From Sphingopyxis sp. LK2115 (GTDB lineage Bacteria > Pseudomonadota > Alphaproteobacteria > Sphingomonadales > Sphingomonadaceae): a DNA stretch of 64,000 nt. The translations under genes and the position numbers were made by a program. The notes under the pieces were generated by a model. The model was not told where the DNA came from and did no database searches. It saw only the letters and a program-made list of their open reading frames with translations. The first letter of the stretch is position 1, and each line of letters begins with the position of its first letter. The stretch is from the NCBI RefSeq assembly GCF_014595975.1, contig NZ_JABWGQ010000044.1:163121-227120 (forward strand), given 5' to 3'. Below are positions 1 through 8,263 of this stretch, piece by piece.

Positions 1-449
1 AACAGGTTGCAGCCGGTGAGCAAAATCTTGCCGCGCTCGAACAGGTCCATCAGTCGGCCCGGCGTCGCGATCAACACGTCGACGCCCTTTTCCAGCGCCT
101 TGACCTGATCGCCCATCTGCACCCCGCCGATCAGCAGCGCCATCGACAGCTTGTGATATTTGCCGTATTTTTCAAAGTTTTCAGCGACTTGCGCGGCCAG
201 TTCGCGCGTCGGCTCCAGGATCAGCGAGCGCGGCATCAGGGCGCGGGCGCGACCATGCGCCAATATGTCGATCATCGGCAGCACAAAGGACGCCGTTTTG
301 CCCGTCCCCGTCTGTGCAATGCCGATTATGTCGCGCATCATCAGCACCGACGGGATCGCCCCCGCCTGGATCGCCGTCGGTTCGCTATAGCCCGACTCGT
401 CGATCGCGCGCAAAAGTTCGTCGGAAAGGCCGAGATCGGCAAATTTCAT
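1..449 (-). CDS. DEAD-box ATP-dependent RNA helicase, N-terminal part (cut by window edge)
   Basis: The gene reads leftward off the window, so only about 149 N-terminal residues are visible. RNA helicases of this family unwind short RNA duplexes during ribosome assembly and mRNA turnover. Visible motifs in order: a Q-motif (YSEPTAIQ, about residues 20-27), Walker A AQTGTGKT (44-51), PTRELA (79-84), a GG doublet near 107 and TPGR (128-131). The DEAD box itself lies beyond the edge. The spacing fits the RhlE-like bacterial group, but the C-terminal tail that separates subgroups is missing. The start ATG at 449 gives the typical short MKFADLGLSDELLRAI opening of this family. Confidence 0.9.
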   Translation of the reverse strand, partial: MKFADLGLSDELLRAIDESGYSEPTAIQAGAIPSVLMMRDIIGIAQTGTGKTASFVLPMIDILAHGRARALMPRSLILEPTRELAAQVAENFEKYGKYHKLSMALLIGGVQMGDQVKALEKGVDVLIATPGRLMDLFERGKILLTGCNL

Positions 450-565
450 GTGGTATCATGTCCGGAAAAAGAGAGGCTTCGCCCAGCCGCCCACGCAGGC
501 GAGCGATGCCGCGGCCATTGGGCAAATCGCGGCAAAAAGTCAAGGAATACCGGTGAAAAAGACGC

Positions 566-1081
566 TCAATCGTCGTCGCGGACCGGAACCAGCAGGCGAA
601 ACTTGTCGACCTCGCACTTCGCGCCCGTGCGCGCATGGATTTCGTCGCGGTCCTCGCAAAGCTTTCCGTCCTTGCTGCCTTCCATGTAAAAACCGGCGTA
701 GAAATCGAGCGCCCGGCACCCGCGGTTGAGCTGCGCGCGCAATCGCTGCTTCTGCCGCGTGATCAGGTCGATGCTGTCGCGCTGCGCCGCGCTCATCCCC
801 ACGATATTGCGCATGGCCACGCATTTCGGAGCCTTTTTTTCTTTCCATACAATGGGAACATCGGCGATGCGCGGCGGCGGCGGGGCGGCAAAATTGTTGA
901 GTTGCGAACGCTGCGCGGGCACGCGGATGATCAGCTGTCGTTCGATCACCATCTGCCAGAAGGACAGCGGTGCATCGGGCGCCGGGGGCGGGGCAGGCAT
1001 CAACGCCTCTGGAACCGGAACGGGCGACGCCACATCGGCCGCGGGCGCGGCCATGATCCACAGGAAAGCTGCCGTCAGCAC
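566..1081 (-). CDS. Small secreted cysteine-containing hypothetical protein
   Basis: A 171-residue protein that probably starts at GTG 1081; an in-frame stop lies a few codons upstream, and a Met ten residues in is an alternative start. The N-terminus is hydrophobic and followed by a Pro/Ala-rich stretch, which suggests a signal peptide and export. The mature part has four Cys (in KCVAM, RGCRAL, KLCED and AKCEV) that could form two disulfides in the periplasm. Basic residues cluster around RQKQRLRAQLNRGCR. I recognise it only as a type of conserved sphingomonad secreted protein, and no function is assigned. It lies head-to-head with the FAD oxidase gene. Confidence 0.6.
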   Translation of the reverse strand: MLTAAFLWIMAAPAADVASPVPVPEALMPAPPPAPDAPLSFWQMVIERQLIIRVPAQRSQLNNFAAPPPPRIADVPIVWKEKKAPKCVAMRNIVGMSAAQRDSIDLITRQKQRLRAQLNRGCRALDFYAGFYMEGSKDGKLCEDRDEIHARTGAKCEVDKFRLLVPVRDDD

Positions 1082-1269
1082 CGCCGCGCCACCGCCGTTC
1101 GCGCATCGTCACTCATATCGCCGCTCACTCGTCACTCCCGCGCCCATCCCCGCTGGACGTAAAGACATTATTTGTCCATCGCAGCTTTACCGTCCATGAT
1201 TGAACAACCCATGAACTGCAACACGCGGCCGGGTCGGCCGCGAACCCGGACAAGGCCGAACCGAACGAC

Positions 1270-2694
1270 ATGACGCGCCCCCCTTCCCCTTCGCTGCTCC
1301 GGGCGCTCGCCGATCTGCTGGGCGCCAAAGGGTTCAGCGCCGACGCCGACGCGATGGCGCCATGGCTCACCGACTGGCGCGGCAAATATCGTGGCCAAGC
1401 TGCGGCGATGCTGTCGCCCGCCACCACCGAAGAGGTCGCCGCCGTGGTGCGGCTCTGCGCCGAAGCGGGCGTCGCGATCGTGCCGCAGGGCGGGAACAGC
1501 GGCATGGTCGGCGGCGCCACCCCCGACGCCAGCGGCAACCAGCTGCTGCTCAGCCTCCGCCGCATGAACCGCGTCCGCCGGATCGACGTCAAGGCCCGGA
1601 TCGCAGTCGCCGAGGCGGGCGTGATCCTCCAGGCCTTCCATGACGCCGTGCTCGCGCACGGCTTGCGCTTCCCGCTGACGCTCGGCGGCAAGGGATCGGC
1701 GACGATCGGCGGGCTGGTTTCGACCAATGCGGGGGGGACGCAGGTGCTGCGGCACGGCACGATGCGCGCGCTCGTCGCGGGGATCGAGGCCGTGCTGCCC
1801 GACGGCGGCATCTTCGACGGCCTCGCGCCGCTCAAGAAGGACAATCGCGGTTACGACCTCAAGCACCTCTTGTGCGGCGCCGAAGGCACGCTCGGCGTCG
1901 TCACCGCCGCGGCGCTGCATCTCGTCCCCGCGGCGGCGGCGCGGCGCACCGCGTGGATCGGCGTCGAATCGCCCGACGTCGCCCTGGTGCTTCTCCGCCG
2001 CCTCGATGCCGCGATGGGCCGCGCGCTCGAGGGGTTCGAGCTGATCCCGCACGCCTGCCTCGACGCGGTGCTGCGCCATATCCCCGGCACGCGCGCGCCG
2101 CTTGCCGCCACGCATCCCTGGCATGTGCTCGCCGAACTGGTCGGCGCCGATGATGCGGCGCTCGGCGACGCGTTTGAAGGGCAGCTCGCCGCCGCGTTCG
2201 ACGCGGGGCTCGTCCGCGACGTCGCGCTCGCCAAGAATGACCGCGAGAGCGAGGATTTCTGGCGGCTGCGCGACTCGATTTCAGAGGCTGAGCGCGTCGA
2301 CGGCCCGGCGCTTCAGCACGACGTCAGCGTTCCCGTCGACCTGATGCCCGCCTTCATCGCCGACAACCCTGCCCGTATCGCCGCCGCCTTCCCCGGCGTG
2401 CGGACCCTCTCCTTCGGCCATCTGGGCGACGGCAATGTCCATCATCATGTCCAGCCGCCGCGCGGTGGCGACGGGGCGGCGTGGATCGCCGCGCACGGCT
2501 CCGACGTCAGCCGCCTCGTCTACACCCATGTGATCGAGCTCGGCGGGTCGATTTCGGCCGAACATGGCATCGGCCAGATGAAGCGCGATATCCTTGCCGA
2601 GCTCGACAGTCCGGCGCGGCTCGCGGCATTGCGCGGCGTCAAGCGCGGGCTGGACCCCGCGGGTATCTTCAATCCGGGCAAGCTGATCGCCTGA
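1270..2694 (+). CDS. FAD-linked oxidoreductase (D-2-hydroxyacid dehydrogenase / GlcD type)
   Basis: A 474-residue flavoprotein of the FAD-binding_4 / FAD-oxidase_C family (D-lactate, D-2-hydroxyglutarate and glycolate dehydrogenases). The FAD-binding half shows VPQGGNSGMVGGATPD (about residues 75-90), GGLVSTNAGG and YDLKHLLCGAEGTLGVVT (about 195-215). The C-terminal substrate domain carries FGHLGDGNVHHH (about 380-391), which supplies metal-binding His residues in this family, and EHGIGQMKRD near the end. It probably oxidises a D-2-hydroxyacid with electrons passing to the respiratory chain. The exact substrate cannot be read from sequence; D-2-hydroxyglutarate is plausible from length and motif spacing. 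It is followed by SapC but separated from it by a palindrome-containing gap. Confidence 0.9.
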   Translation: MTRPPSPSLLRALADLLGAKGFSADADAMAPWLTDWRGKYRGQAAAMLSPATTEEVAAVVRLCAEAGVAIVPQGGNSGMVGGATPDASGNQLLLSLRRMNRVRRIDVKARIAVAEAGVILQAFHDAVLAHGLRFPLTLGGKGSATIGGLVSTNAGGTQVLRHGTMRALVAGIEAVLPDGGIFDGLAPLKKDNRGYDLKHLLCGAEGTLGVVTAAALHLVPAAAARRTAWIGVESPDVALVLLRRLDAAMGRALEGFELIPHACLDAVLRHIPGTRAPLAATHPWHVLAELVGADDAALGDAFEGQLAAAFDAGLVRDVALAKNDRESEDFWRLRDSISEAERVDGPALQHDVSVPVDLMPAFIADNPARIAAAFPGVRTLSFGHLGDGNVHHHVQPPRGGDGAAWIAAHGSDVSRLVYTHVIELGGSISAEHGIGQMKRDILAELDSPARLAALRGVKRGLDPAGIFNPGKLIA

Positions 2695-2745
2695 CACTTC
2701 ACCCGCCTTGCGTCATCGCCCCCTTGCGCCGCACGCGCCGGGCCA

Positions 2746-2759
2746 ATAAGGCGCCTTAT
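2746..2759. promoter_or_regulatory. 14-bp perfect palindrome upstream of the SapC gene
   Basis: ATAAGGCGCCTTAT is a perfect 14-bp palindrome, 46 bases before the SapC start and 51 bases after the FAD-oxidase stop. A short T-run follows it. The gapless symmetry suits a dimeric regulator better than a terminator hairpin. The regulator is unknown. Confidence 0.35.
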
Positions 2760-2805
2760 CTTTTTGCGTGCCCGCCCGCGCGGGACATCTTACCGGAGTT
2801 CGATC

Positions 2806-3585
2806 ATGGCCACCGCGCCCGCACCTGCCAACCTGCCGCTGTTCTACAAAGACCTCACCCCGCTTTCGAGCGTCGATCACGCCGATTTCCACGCGCGCCC
2901 GCTCGACAGCGCGGAGTTCCTCGTCGGCCAGCACGCGGTCCCGCTGACCTCGGACGAATTCGTGTCGGCGTGCCGCTTTTACCCGATCGTCTTTTCGGCC
3001 GGCGACAATCCCGTTCCGCTTGCGCTGATGGGTCTCAACGAAGGGATCAACACCTTCGTCGACGACCAGGGCAAGCTCATCAATCCGGTTTATGTCCCGG
3101 CCTATATCCGCCGCTACCCCTTCCTCCTCGCCAAGCTTCAGCCCAACACCGAAGAGCTGTCGCTCTGTTTCGACCCGACATCGGGCGCGATCGGCAAGTT
3201 CGACGAGGGCGACGCGCTGTTCGTCGACGGCCAGCCGTCGGACCAGGTCAAGGCGGTGCTGGAGTTCTGCAAGAATTTCGAGGAAGCCGGTCAGCGCACC
3301 GGCATGTTCATGGAAGAGCTGAAGAAGGCCGACCTCCTTATGGACGGCGAAGTCGCGATCCAGCAGGAAGGCCATGACAAGCCCTATATCTATCGCGGTT
3401 TCCAGATGGTCGACGAGAACAAGCTGCGCGAACTGCGCGGTGACGTGCTGCGCAAGCTGATGCAGAACGGCATTCTCGGCCTCATCTTCGCGCACCTCTT
3501 CTCGCTGCAACTGATGCGCGAGGTTTTCGCCGAACAGGTAAAGAGCGGCAAGATGCAGCTTGTCAGCGAAGCGCCGACGGTCTGA
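2806..3585 (+). CDS. SapC family protein
   Basis: A 259-residue protein starting at ATG 2806, preceded by GGAG at 2795-2798 (7-base spacing). The upstream in-frame codons starting at 2764 have no such site. The sequence has the typical SapC build: PLSSVDHADF near the N-terminus, HAVPLTSDEFVSACRFYPIVF, VYVPAYIRRYPF in the middle and a C-terminal YRGFQMVDENKLREL segment. SapC-type proteins were named from the Campylobacter S-layer locus and are common in sphingomonads and Caulobacter. Their biochemical role is not established. No signal peptide is visible. A strong terminator follows at once, so the gene is probably a single transcription unit. Confidence 0.85.
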   Translation: MATAPAPANLPLFYKDLTPLSSVDHADFHARPLDSAEFLVGQHAVPLTSDEFVSACRFYPIVFSAGDNPVPLALMGLNEGINTFVDDQGKLINPVYVPAYIRRYPFLLAKLQPNTEELSLCFDPTSGAIGKFDEGDALFVDGQPSDQVKAVLEFCKNFEEAGQRTGMFMEELKKADLLMDGEVAIQQEGHDKPYIYRGFQMVDENKLRELRGDVLRKLMQNGILGLIFAHLFSLQLMREVFAEQVKSGKMQLVSEAPTV

Positions 3586-3593
3586 CCTGTAAC

Positions 3594-3631
3594 AAAAAAG
3601 CCGCCTCCGCACTGCACGGGGGCGGTTTTTT
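3594..3631 (+). terminator. Rho-independent terminator after SapC
   Basis: Stem 3601-3609 pairs with 3617-3625 (9 bp, one G-T pair) around a 7-base loop, followed by six T at 3626-3631. An A-run lies before the stem, so it may also terminate leftward transcription. Confidence 0.85.
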
Positions 3632-3641
3632 GCAGCGGCGG

Positions 3642-3851
3642 TCAGAAGTCGACCACAATCCCGTTCAGCTCCCAATCGCCATAGCGCACCGGATTGCGGC
3701 CGCCCGGCTGATCCTCGGCGCGATCCTCGCGGATCGGTGCGGGCGATGGCAACGGGCTGTTCGTCCAGCCTGCGGGCGGCTTCACATGCTGCGGGCGCTT
3801 TACAGCGCGTGGCGTTCCGCCGATGGTCGCATCGTCACTGATGTCGGTCAT
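3642..3851 (-). CDS. DUF1674 / succinate dehydrogenase assembly factor 4-like protein
   Basis: A 69-residue protein (72 if the Met at 3860 is used) with the diagnostic C-terminus RYGDWELNGIVVDF, shared by alphaproteobacterial DUF1674 proteins and the mitochondrial SDH assembly factor SDHAF4. That family binds the flavinylated succinate dehydrogenase subunit A and helps assemble the complex. The N-terminal half is Pro-rich and poorly conserved, as usual. It is divergent from rsmB, with only a few tens of bases between the two starts. This neighbourhood (rsmB beside DUF1674) is often seen in alphaproteobacteria. Confidence 0.85.
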   Translation of the reverse strand: MTDISDDATIGGTPRAVKRPQHVKPPAGWTNSPLPSPAPIREDRAEDQPGGRNPVRYGDWELNGIVVDF

Positions 3852-3903
3852 GCCCGCCATATAGGATCATCGATGCCTGCCGCCAACCATGCCCTGGCCC
3901 GTC

Positions 3904-5205
3904 ATGGCTGATCGCCGCCCTGCCCGGCGCAAACGGCCGCGCGGCGAGGTCGATCCGCCGGGCCTTGCGCCGCGGCGCGCGGCGCTGCGGCTGCTCGACG
4001 CGATTCTGCGCCGCGGCGATCCGCTCGACATCGCGATGCATGCCGCGGCGCAGGGGCTGGCCGGCGCCGACCGCGCCTTTGCCGTCGCCATCGCGTCGGA
4101 GGCGCTGCGCTGGATGACCGACATCGATGCGCTGATCGACGGCGCGACCGCGCAGTCCTTGCCCGACGACGTGAAATCGCGCGCGGTGCTCAGGATCGCG
4201 CTGGCGCAGCTGCTCGTGCTCAAAAGTCCCGCCCACGCCGTTGTCGCGACCGCACTGCCGCTCGTCGACGGCGGCCCGCGCCGCCTCGTCCACGCGATCC
4301 TGTCGCGCGCGCAGCAGGAAAATTGGGAACTGCCGGAGCACGCGACCTTGCCGTCCCCTGCCGCCGCGCGCTGGGCTGCGATATGGGGCGCACCCATGGT
4401 CGACGCGGCCGCCGCAAGCTGGAGCGCCCCGCCGCCGATCGACCTCAGCTTTGCCGCCGAACCCGGTTCCGACGAATGGCCCGATGCGGTGGCGCTCGCA
4501 CCGCGCCACCGCCGTCTGCCGCGCGGGCAGGCGGTCGAAGCCATGCCCGGTTTTGCCGAAGGCGGCTGGTGGGTACAGGATCTCGCCGCAAGCCTGCCCG
4601 CCCGCCTCCTCGGTGCGGGCGACGGGCGGACCATTCTCGACCTCTGCGCTGCGCCGGGCGGCAAGACGATGCAGCTTGCGGCCGCCGGATGGGCGGTCAC
4701 TGCGGTCGATGCCAGCGCCCGACGCCTCGAACGGCTGCGCGCCAACCTTGCGCGCACCGGCCTCGCGGCCGAGGTGGTGCAGGGCGACATCCGCAGCTGG
4801 GCGCCCGGTTCCGCGGCCGATGCCGTGCTGCTCGACGCTCCCTGTTCGGCGACGGGCATCTTCCGCCGCCACCCCGACGTCCTCCACCGCATCGAGCCGC
4901 GCCAGATCGCAGAGATGGCGGTGCTGCAATCTGAACTTCTTGCGCGCGCGGCGGATTGGGTCAAACCGGGCGGCACGCTCGTCTACGCGACCTGCTCGCT
5001 CGAACGTGCCGAGGGCGAGGATCAGATCGCCGCCTTCGTCGAGGCCAATACGCGCTGGACAATCGAGCCTGCGCGCGCGGACGAGCTTCCCGCCGGAATC
5101 GTGCCCGACGCCAACGGCTTCGTCCGCACGCTTCCCGGCCAGCTTGCCGACGCCGGCGGCCTCGACGGCTTTTTCATCGCGCGCGTTCGTGCGCCGTCAG
5201 TCTGA
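3904..5205 (+). CDS. rsmB: 16S rRNA (cytosine-5) methyltransferase RsmB
   Basis: A protein of about 433 residues with an N-terminal NusB-like RNA-binding domain (residues 20-130) and a C-terminal SAM-dependent RNA methyltransferase domain. The SAM motif DLCAAPGGKT lies near residue 245, the DAPCSATG loop near 310 holds one conserved Cys, and YATCSLE near 360 holds the second; these are the two Cys of the m5C mechanism. RsmB methylates C967 of 16S rRNA in Escherichia coli. ATG 3904 (MADRRPARRKR) is preferred over 3889 because family members start close to the basic stretch. Confidence 0.92.
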   Translation: MADRRPARRKRPRGEVDPPGLAPRRAALRLLDAILRRGDPLDIAMHAAAQGLAGADRAFAVAIASEALRWMTDIDALIDGATAQSLPDDVKSRAVLRIALAQLLVLKSPAHAVVATALPLVDGGPRRLVHAILSRAQQENWELPEHATLPSPAAARWAAIWGAPMVDAAAASWSAPPPIDLSFAAEPGSDEWPDAVALAPRHRRLPRGQAVEAMPGFAEGGWWVQDLAASLPARLLGAGDGRTILDLCAAPGGKTMQLAAAGWAVTAVDASARRLERLRANLARTGLAAEVVQGDIRSWAPGSAADAVLLDAPCSATGIFRRHPDVLHRIEPRQIAEMAVLQSELLARAADWVKPGGTLVYATCSLERAEGEDQIAAFVEANTRWTIEPARADELPAGIVPDANGFVRTLPGQLADAGGLDGFFIARVRAPSV

Positions 5206-5973
5206 CCGCCGCGACAGGCGATACAGCGCCAGTTCGCCATAATCCTTGGCGAGCCGCACCTTGCCGACATAGTCGCACGCGAAATCGCCCACATCGTCCA
5301 GCGCCAGCATCGCCGCCAGCGGCTGTGTGCAATAGACCTGCCCGACCAGCGTCACCGGCTCGATCCGCGCGGTGCGCGTAACCTCGGTCCCATACCACAG
5401 CTCACCGCCGACTATGGGGTCGATGCCGCGATAAATCGGGCCGAAATGAACGCCGATACGCATTCCCGCGCGCGTCCCTTCCAGCCCCAGCCCCGCGGGC
5501 AGCACTCGCAGCGCATCCTGCATCGCCAGCGCAATCCGCGCCGCAGTCGTCGGCGCGTCGATCACCGCATAAACCGCATCGCCCCAGGTGTTGCGGAACA
5601 GCACCGCCTCGCCAAACCTGTCGAGAACGCGGCCGACACCGCCCATCACCTCACGCGCGAAAACCGGCAGTTCCGCCTCTCCCAGCCGGGAAAAGCCCGC
5701 GAAATCGGCGAACAATATCGCGTAAAGTCCCCGCCGCGCTCCATCGGGCACGGTTGGCGCCGCCGGAAAGTCGAGCGCGCGGTCCAACCCCTTGGCGACA
5801 AGCCCGACGGTCCGCCCGCCGCAGCGCTGCCACAGCGCGACATCAGCATCGGTTCCCGCCATCGCATCAACAGACCGCGCATCGCCGTCGATCACCGCAA
5901 ACTGCATCGCCTCGGTTTCCAGCTCGCGCGCGCGCAGCCGCGCCAACCCCATCATCGTCTGCGCCCCCAGCAC
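5197..5973 (-). CDS. Class III nucleotidyl cyclase domain (downstream half of a split TPR-cyclase gene)
   Basis: A 258-residue open frame that can start at GTG 5973. It holds a class III cyclase catalytic domain: the first metal Asp in ILFADFAGFSRLGE, the second in NTWGDAVYAVI, then GVHFGPIYRG and EVTRTARIEP. Asn sits where adenylyl cyclases have their purine-selecting Lys, and Thr replaces the transition-state Asn, with the following Arg kept. So the nucleotide used cannot be predicted. It is in the same frame as the TPR gene upstream: codon 5979-5977 is TAG, then one codon (TTC), then this start. It is best read as the C-terminal half of one ancestral protein. No clear ribosome site precedes GTG 5973. 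Confidence 0.75.
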   Translation of the reverse strand: MLGAQTMMGLARLRARELETEAMQFAVIDGDARSVDAMAGTDADVALWQRCGGRTVGLVAKGLDRALDFPAAPTVPDGARRGLYAILFADFAGFSRLGEAELPVFAREVMGGVGRVLDRFGEAVLFRNTWGDAVYAVIDAPTTAARIALAMQDALRVLPAGLGLEGTRAGMRIGVHFGPIYRGIDPIVGGELWYGTEVTRTARIEPVTLVGQVYCTQPLAAMLALDDVGDFACDYVGKVRLAKDYGELALYRLSRRSD

Positions 5974-5976
5974 GAA

Positions 5977-6972
5977 CTAGCCATCGTCCCCGACATAGCG
6001 CGCGCCGCTCGCCAGATGGACCGTGGCCGCCCCGGCGCGGCACGCCTCATATCGCGGCAACCAGTCGGCGCCGCCCGATACGACCGACTGGGCGATAAAA
6101 TCCTCTTCGGCAAAGGGCAGCACCACCGACAGGTCGATATCGCGCGCCATCGCTTCTTCGGCAAAAAGAATGTCGGCACCGCACGCCAGCGGGCCGATCA
6201 GCGCCGACAGCGGCTGTGCGTCGAGCGCAGCGGCGATCGCGGCGCGGGCGCTGGCTTCGCCCGCCCCGCCCGCGCGGAACATCCGCCCGCAATAGACCCC
6301 GACCGGCGGCGGACGCAGCACCTCGATCACCGCCGCGGCACCGTCGCCGTCGATCGCACCCGCCGCCGCAAGCCGCGCGATCTGGCGGCAGGTCGCGGCG
6401 CGATCGCCGATCCGCCGGGCAGCGACCGCACACGCCGCTTCGGCGGCCTGCCGCGCCTCGGCGCCGCGCCCCGTCAGCAGCAGCGCCTCGGCGAGCGTCG
6501 CCTGCTCCCAATAATCCTCACCCGCGCCCGCCATCGCAATCGGCCGCGCCAATGCCGCGACCCGCGCACGATCGCCGAGCAGCGCGCACAGGCTAGCGGC
6601 ATTGATCGCCGGAAAAGCCGCACCCGACAGCGCAAAGGCCCGCTCATAGGCCGCGGCGGCGCGCGCCAGCAATTCGGTGCGGCGCGCGCCCGCGTGGTCG
6701 AAGGCGGCGTCCTTCCAGATCCGCCCGGCAAGCGCGACGCAATCGACGTCGTCCGACGCCGCGAGTCCCAGCCGTTCGTACAGCGCCATCGCGCCCATGC
6801 TGTCGCCCGACGCTGCGAGCGCGCGCACCATCAGATAGCACAGCCGCGCGCTGTCGAGCCCGTCGCGGTGCGCCGCCGCCGCGCGGTCGAACGCGGTCAG
6901 CGCATCGCCGCGCTCCAGCCGCCACGCGACCTCGGCCTCGACCGCCGCCACCGGGTCGTCGGCCGCGATCAC
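5977..6972 (-). CDS. TPR / TRAFs-binding-type protein (upstream half of a split TPR-cyclase gene)
   Basis: A 331-residue Ala-rich helical protein starting at GTG 6972, which overlaps the TIR gene stop in a GTGA junction, so the two are translationally coupled. Helical repeats (for example AAYERAFALSGAAFPAINAASLCALLGD and the EQATLAEALLLTGRGAEARQAAEAACA region) match the TPR-like domain often joined to class III cyclases. The C-terminal third (PLACGADILFAEEAMARDIDLSVVLPFAEEDFI) resembles the Rossmann-like linker found between TPR and cyclase domains. The frame ends at TAG 5979-5977 right after YVGDDG. Without that single codon it would run on into the cyclase as a protein of about 590 residues. 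Confidence 0.7.
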   Translation of the reverse strand: MIAADDPVAAVEAEVAWRLERGDALTAFDRAAAAHRDGLDSARLCYLMVRALAASGDSMGAMALYERLGLAASDDVDCVALAGRIWKDAAFDHAGARRTELLARAAAAYERAFALSGAAFPAINAASLCALLGDRARVAALARPIAMAGAGEDYWEQATLAEALLLTGRGAEARQAAEAACAVAARRIGDRAATCRQIARLAAAGAIDGDGAAAVIEVLRPPPVGVYCGRMFRAGGAGEASARAAIAAALDAQPLSALIGPLACGADILFAEEAMARDIDLSVVLPFAEEDFIAQSVVSGGADWLPRYEACRAGAATVHLASGARYVGDDG

Positions 6973-8144
6973 CGCGCTGCGGCTTCGGCCGATCTGAGCA
7001 GCGCGACATTGGCCTTTTCGACGTCCGACAACTCCACGGTCACGCTCGCCGGGCGATACCAGTCGAACCGCCCGAAATGCGCGCGCAACGCCGGGTCGCT
7101 GAAACGGAACCCGTGCCGCGCGAAAATCTCGTTGCGCGCGATCCGCAGCTCGCCCGCGCTCAGCCCTCTCAGCTCGTCCGGGGAGAGCAGCCGCTCCGAC
7201 GAATCGGGGATGACCACGCCGCTGCCGCCAACCCCGGCCGGAACGTCCACGACCGCAGGCGCCGCCGCGTCTTCGATCAGGCGGATATATTTTCGGTACA
7301 TGAAACCCGTCGTGCCGTCGGCCTTGCGCACGCGCCACCAGGCGCCCGGTTGCCGGTAAGTCAGAAACGTCTCGCCCTCCAGCACCTTGCCGATGATCGC
7401 GTGTCTGGTCCCGCGACCCGCGCGAATGTTGGTAAAGCCGTCGGGATCGTCGATCACCGCGGCAAGGGTGAAAGCCTCGGCAGGCGCGCTCGCCGTCGGC
7501 GCGCCTGCCGCAGCGCTTGGCCTTGCGGCGGCATCGCCTTCTTTCTCCGCCACGACCGGCGGCGCATCGGGCGCCACCGGCGCGGGCTGCGTCAGCTTCC
7601 ATGCGAGCAGCGCGACGGCGACCACCGCCACCCCCAGCAAAACCCAGGGCAGAAAGGAGGATCTGGGCGGCGTCGCGGCGCCGGGGTCAGCGAACGGCGG
7701 CATCGGCGGCGGCGCGGCCGGGATGGGTCTTGGCGGCGGCACTGACGCCGCCTCGCGCCCGCACAACTCTTCCAGACTCATCAGCACCTTGCGCCATCCG
7801 CTGTGCGCCGGATCCCCCGTCCAGTCGCTGAGGTCGGCAAACTGGATCTGGTTGAACGGCAGCGGCGGCATGACGTCGTCGATCGCCGTCTGGACCAGCT
7901 TCTTCTGGTTGCGCGCGACATCGGCTTCGGCGCGCACCCATTCGGACTGTGCCGATGCCTGCGACCAGACGACGATCGCGGCCTTCGCGCTGCCGATCTT
8001 TTCGGTGATGACGTCGCCATAGGAGCGGTGCGGCGGCAATTCGGCGTCCCACCACACGTCATATCCCGCCGCAGTCACCGCTGCGGCAATATCGGCCACC
8101 CGCGCCTTGTTGTCGCGCGAATAGGAAATGAAGACATCGACCAT
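6969..8144 (-). CDS. TIR-domain membrane protein with SH3-like and YARHG domains
   Basis: A 391-residue protein starting at ATG 8144 (MVDVFISYSRDNKARVADI), a classic TIR box 1. TIR domain about residues 1-130, with SEWVRAEADVARNQKK in the region that usually holds the catalytic Glu of NAD-cleaving TIRs. Then a Pro-rich linker, one membrane helix (about 165-184), an SH3-like domain (about 236-285, FTNIRAGRG ... GFMYRKYIRLI) and a YARHG domain (about 318-371, LRIARNEIFARHGFRF). The likely topology is TIR in the cytoplasm and SH3/YARHG in the periplasm, where such domains bind cell-wall material. It is the first gene of a coupled pair with the TPR-cyclase. No cyclic-nucleotide-binding domain is visible. 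Confidence 0.85.
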   Translation of the reverse strand: MVDVFISYSRDNKARVADIAAAVTAAGYDVWWDAELPPHRSYGDVITEKIGSAKAAIVVWSQASAQSEWVRAEADVARNQKKLVQTAIDDVMPPLPFNQIQFADLSDWTGDPAHSGWRKVLMSLEELCGREAASVPPPRPIPAAPPPMPPFADPGAATPPRSSFLPWVLLGVAVVAVALLAWKLTQPAPVAPDAPPVVAEKEGDAAARPSAAAGAPTASAPAEAFTLAAVIDDPDGFTNIRAGRGTRHAIIGKVLEGETFLTYRQPGAWWRVRKADGTTGFMYRKYIRLIEDAAAPAVVDVPAGVGGSGVVIPDSSERLLSPDELRGLSAGELRIARNEIFARHGFRFSDPALRAHFGRFDWYRPASVTVELSDVEKANVALLRSAEAAAR

Positions 8145-8263
8145 GGGCGCGCCCCCCCTCGCGCACAAGGCTAGCCGCGCCGCCCCCGATTCGCCAGCAT
8201 CTCGGCGCGCGCTGTTCACCAAGCCGTCTGGACAGTCGCGAAAAGCTGTTTAGGTGAGGCGCG

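Noticed and set aside
5446..7359. 637-codon open frame on the + strand across the cyclase and TPR genes
   Set aside because: It is Arg/Pro/Gln-rich with no motif, while the minus strand has well-defined domains.
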